A stretch of DNA of 64,000 bases from positions 404,525 to 468,524 of the forward strand of contig NZ_BAABFN010000005.1 of the NCBI RefSeq assembly GCF_039541075.1, given 5' to 3'. The notes under the pieces are model-generated. The model was given only the letters and a program-made list of their open reading frames with translations. It was not told where the DNA came from and did not search any database. The stretch's first letter is position 1, and the number at the start of each line of letters is the position of its first letter. Source of the stretch: Compostibacter hankyongensis (GTDB taxonomy: Bacteria; Bacteroidota; Bacteroidia; Chitinophagales; Chitinophagaceae). A program made the position numbers and the translations under genes. Shown here one piece after another: positions 62,056 through 64,000 of this stretch.

Positions 62056-63336
62056 GTGGCAAAACTTGTTATTGCTATATTCTTTCTCATCTCCCCGCTT
62101 AGAACATATGCGCAAACCTATAAAAGCTATCAGGCAGACCTGGATAAGCTGTATACCCTCTTAACAAAGACACCTTCTTATAAAGACCAGATCAAAGGAA
62201 AGAAACGCCGGGACTATCAAAAACTGTATGAGCAACTGAAACAGGATACGGCAGGCATGGTCACTGAGTACGACGCTTTTCTTAATCTTGTCCGGTTATT
62301 TTTTCCTTTCCGGGATAATCATCTCGGATTCTATCGGATCCCTGGCTATTTTCTTACCAGGACGCAATTCCAAGACAGCGCTGCCATCAGAAAATACAGG
62401 ACAAGCAAAATATTCCTGGAGTATCCTAAAACACAAATCAATCTGGATTCCCTCGAGCTTGTCCTAAAGAAAGTCCCCAAAGATTCCGTCGAAGGAATTT
62501 ATCACTATGGCCATTATTTAAAAATAGGCCTTTTTCAAACTCACTTAAAAGGCGCGTACCAGGGCGTTGTTCTGTCCACTACCCTGCCCGGCTGGCAAAA
62601 AGGCCAGATAGCGGCCTGGCTGTACGAATATATGCCGGGCTATTTCAGAGCGGTATATGCTCATCCCGTATGGAAAATATTAACGCTTTATAGTAACGAA
62701 AAATACAGAGATCAGTCGCTCATCAATTCCTATTTCTACGCTTCGATAACTGAGGCCATTTATACCAAAAACCCCGGCGAATCCGGCTATGCCAACATCG
62801 GAAAAAACACTCCCACCTTCCAATTCCATGCTCTTACTCCAGATATCCAGTACATACGAATAGGTAGCTTTTCTGCGTCGCCTTCTGCGCTGAAAATATC
62901 TGAGACATTTTACAACCGCATCAAAGATTCGCTAACGGCCCCTCATATTATTGTGGACTTGAGAAATAATACGGGCGGTGGAATTAAAGCTTCTGAAAAA
63001 TACCGGAAGCTGTTCAAAACGCTTTCAAAAAAGAAGAAGATATACGTTTTAATAAACAACGGGACTATGAGCGAGGGAGAAAGATTCGCGCTCAGCATGA
63101 AAAAGCTTTCGAATGTTACTACTTTCGGGCAGACCACCAGGGGAACCATTGCCTACGGCAGCAATTACGGAAAAACAGAAAAATTACCGGACGGAAAATT
63201 CCTGGTGTACATCACCGATATGAAAGATCCGCATCATTACTTCAGATATGAAAGTTTGGGCATACCACCGGAGATTTTTCTGAAAAGGGACAGGGACTGG
63301 ATAGATCAGGTGGTGGAGGAGATTGAAAATTTTTGA
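62056..63336 (+). CDS. Exported S41-family (tail-specific-like) peptidase
   Basis: A 426-residue secreted peptidase. A GTG start gives the signal peptide AKLVIAIFFLISPLRTYA. The helical middle part has no PDZ domain that I can recognise. The C-terminal S41 domain has APHIIVDLRNNTGGGIKASEKY and INNGTMSEGERFALSM, whose Ser (about residue 339) is the likely nucleophile; the matching Lys is probably in the following helix. Substrate unknown. The gene is AT-rich, like its left neighbours. Confidence 0.82.
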   Translation: MAKLVIAIFFLISPLRTYAQTYKSYQADLDKLYTLLTKTPSYKDQIKGKKRRDYQKLYEQLKQDTAGMVTEYDAFLNLVRLFFPFRDNHLGFYRIPGYFLTRTQFQDSAAIRKYRTSKIFLEYPKTQINLDSLELVLKKVPKDSVEGIYHYGHYLKIGLFQTHLKGAYQGVVLSTTLPGWQKGQIAAWLYEYMPGYFRAVYAHPVWKILTLYSNEKYRDQSLINSYFYASITEAIYTKNPGESGYANIGKNTPTFQFHALTPDIQYIRIGSFSASPSALKISETFYNRIKDSLTAPHIIVDLRNNTGGGIKASEKYRKLFKTLSKKKKIYVLINNGTMSEGERFALSMKKLSNVTTFGQTTRGTIAYGSNYGKTEKLPDGKFLVYITDMKDPHHYFRYESLGIPPEIFLKRDRDWIDQVVEEIENF

Positions 63337-63385
63337 ATACCTTTAAGCATAACCCTTTTTTCTTCCGTTATCAATTGTAAATACC

Positions 63386-63613
63386 ATGGCCGCTAACAAC
63401 CCTTATACCGATCCCGTTCTGGCAGAAAAGATCATGCTATATCTCTATGAGCCGGAGAAAAGCGGACAGCGCATTTCCGTCGGAGATATGGCCAGGCTAT
63501 GGAACATCGATACCGATAAGGTAACGACGACCTGCAGGGAATTATATGAAAACAAACCGGATGAATTTGAGGTGGACGATGCCGGTTATCCGTCGATGAT
63601 CGAGCTCAGATAA
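63386..63613 (+). CDS. Small acidic protein of unknown function
   Basis: A 75-residue soluble protein with helix-rich character: TDPVLAEKIMLYLYEPEKSGQRISVGDMARLWNIDTDKVTTTCRELYENKPDEF. The pattern of helices with IDTDKVTTTCREL suggests a winged-helix or helix-turn-helix fold, though I cannot assign a family. Its GC-rich composition differs from the S41 gene upstream and matches the core region. Confidence 0.6.
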   Translation: MAANNPYTDPVLAEKIMLYLYEPEKSGQRISVGDMARLWNIDTDKVTTTCRELYENKPDEFEVDDAGYPSMIELR

Positions 63614-63682
63614 TTCCGGGCTTCCTTGGGCTTGAAGCGGGACAAATACAGCCGTCGCGGTACAGCGCCCGGACAATATTGT

Positions 63683-64000
63683 TTATGCAAAATAATACAT
63701 GATCCAGGTCATGGCAGCGGTGAGCAGGGCGGCATAGAAGATATCCGATCGGTAGAACGGTATCTTTTCATCGGCCCTTTTCAGGTACCACAGCCCCACA
63801 CCGAAGGTCAGCAGCGCAGCCGGGTAAGCCGCCTGCTGCGTCGTGATCACACCGGTCACCGCCAGCACGATCAGCGGCGTGTGGATGATCAAACCCTTCA
63901 CCAACGCATCCCGCATCCCCCGGAACGACACCGACAGCCCGTGCTCCGGCTGCACGCCCTTTTTGCGGTTCAGGTAACCGCTCAGCACCACCAGCAGCAC
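63683..64000 (-). CDS. Integral membrane protein, C-terminal part, cut by window edge
   Basis: The visible 106 codons run off the right edge, so the N-terminus is outside. Several hydrophobic helices (ALVKGLIIHTPLIVLAVTGVI, YPAALLTFGVGLWYL, IFYAALLTAAMTWIMYYFA) are separated by short charged loops (KRADEKIPFYRSD). The arrangement is compatible with a UbiA-type prenyltransferase C-terminus, but I could not see its Asp-rich motifs, which would be further upstream. Identity uncertain. Confidence 0.6.
   Translation of the reverse strand: MLLVVLSGYLNRKKGVQPEHGLSVSFRGMRDALVKGLIIHTPLIVLAVTGVITTQQAAYPAALLTFGVGLWYLKRADEKIPFYRSDIFYAALLTAAMTWIMYYFA

Overview
The window reads as chromosome of a Bacteroidota bacterium, most likely Chitinophagaceae. 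Evidence: promoters of the Bacteroidota type (TAnnTTTG near -7 with TTG/TTTG about 19 bases upstream) precede both tRNA genes and gapA; most genes lack a Shine-Dalgarno sequence; there is a FecI-type sigma factor, FecR anti-sigma factor, SusC and SusD locus; and heme is made from glutamyl-tRNA by an operon that ends in hemL. Most of the window is fairly GC-rich. Two stretches are clearly more AT-rich: about 1.4-3.0 kb and 51.8-63.3 kb. Each begins just downstream of a tRNA gene.

Layout. 0-7 kb: gapA, tRNA-Glu with its own promoter and terminator, a secreted two-lobe aspartic protease, a VOC protein, a lipoprotein aldose epimerase, and a cytoplasmic GH13 amylase. 7-25.9 kb: a long stress/reserve-carbon region. 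It holds a PPC/DUF296 protein, a GH15 glucan hydrolase, two DUF892 ferritin-like proteins, two SDRs, a Gfo/Idh/MocA oxidoreductase, and a four-gene run of DUF892, PoxB-like TPP enzyme, enolase-superfamily protein and FAD/Fe-S D-lactate dehydrogenase. It continues with Ku and, divergent from it, a four-gene run (small protein, nucleotidyltransferase, metallophosphoesterase, DinB-fold protein), then an SRPBCC membrane protein and a DUF2231-Rieske protein. 25.9-37 kb: SGNH hydrolase, sugar/proton symporter, orphan receiver and hemH on the minus strand, divergent from the heme operon hemA-hemC-hemD-hemE-hemF-hemB-hemL.

37-51.7 kb: methyltransferase, folA, thyA and an unknown gene; a LacI and an AraC regulator; a minus-strand series of cell-envelope and transport genes (esterase, CNNM/CorC, ZIP, PAP2, LTA-synthase-like sulfatase); a GlmM-family mutase, a GT2 glycosyltransferase, an orphan sensor kinase and tRNA-Leu. 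51.8-63.3 kb: the AT-rich accessory segment, with FecI, FecR, SusC, SusD and a secreted purple-acid-phosphatase-like enzyme, then a RibD/DHFR-fold protein with a textbook Shine-Dalgarno sequence, CsbD, and a secreted S41 peptidase. The end of the window returns to core-like composition with a small protein and a membrane-protein fragment.

How parts may work together (inference). D-lactate dehydrogenase and the PoxB-like enzyme could carry D-lactate to pyruvate to acetate and pass electrons to the quinone pool. The amylase and GH15 enzyme have no export signal and could mobilise internal glucan. The heme operon supplies every step from glutamyl-tRNA to coproporphyrinogen III oxidation, plus ferrochelatase, but not protoporphyrinogen oxidase. 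The SusCD locus is tied to a phosphoesterase rather than to glycoside hydrolases, so its substrate may be phosphorylated. I saw no transposase, integrase, CRISPR array or rRNA. The least explained unit is the Ku / small protein / nucleotidyltransferase / phosphoesterase neighbourhood at 21.0-23.8 kb.
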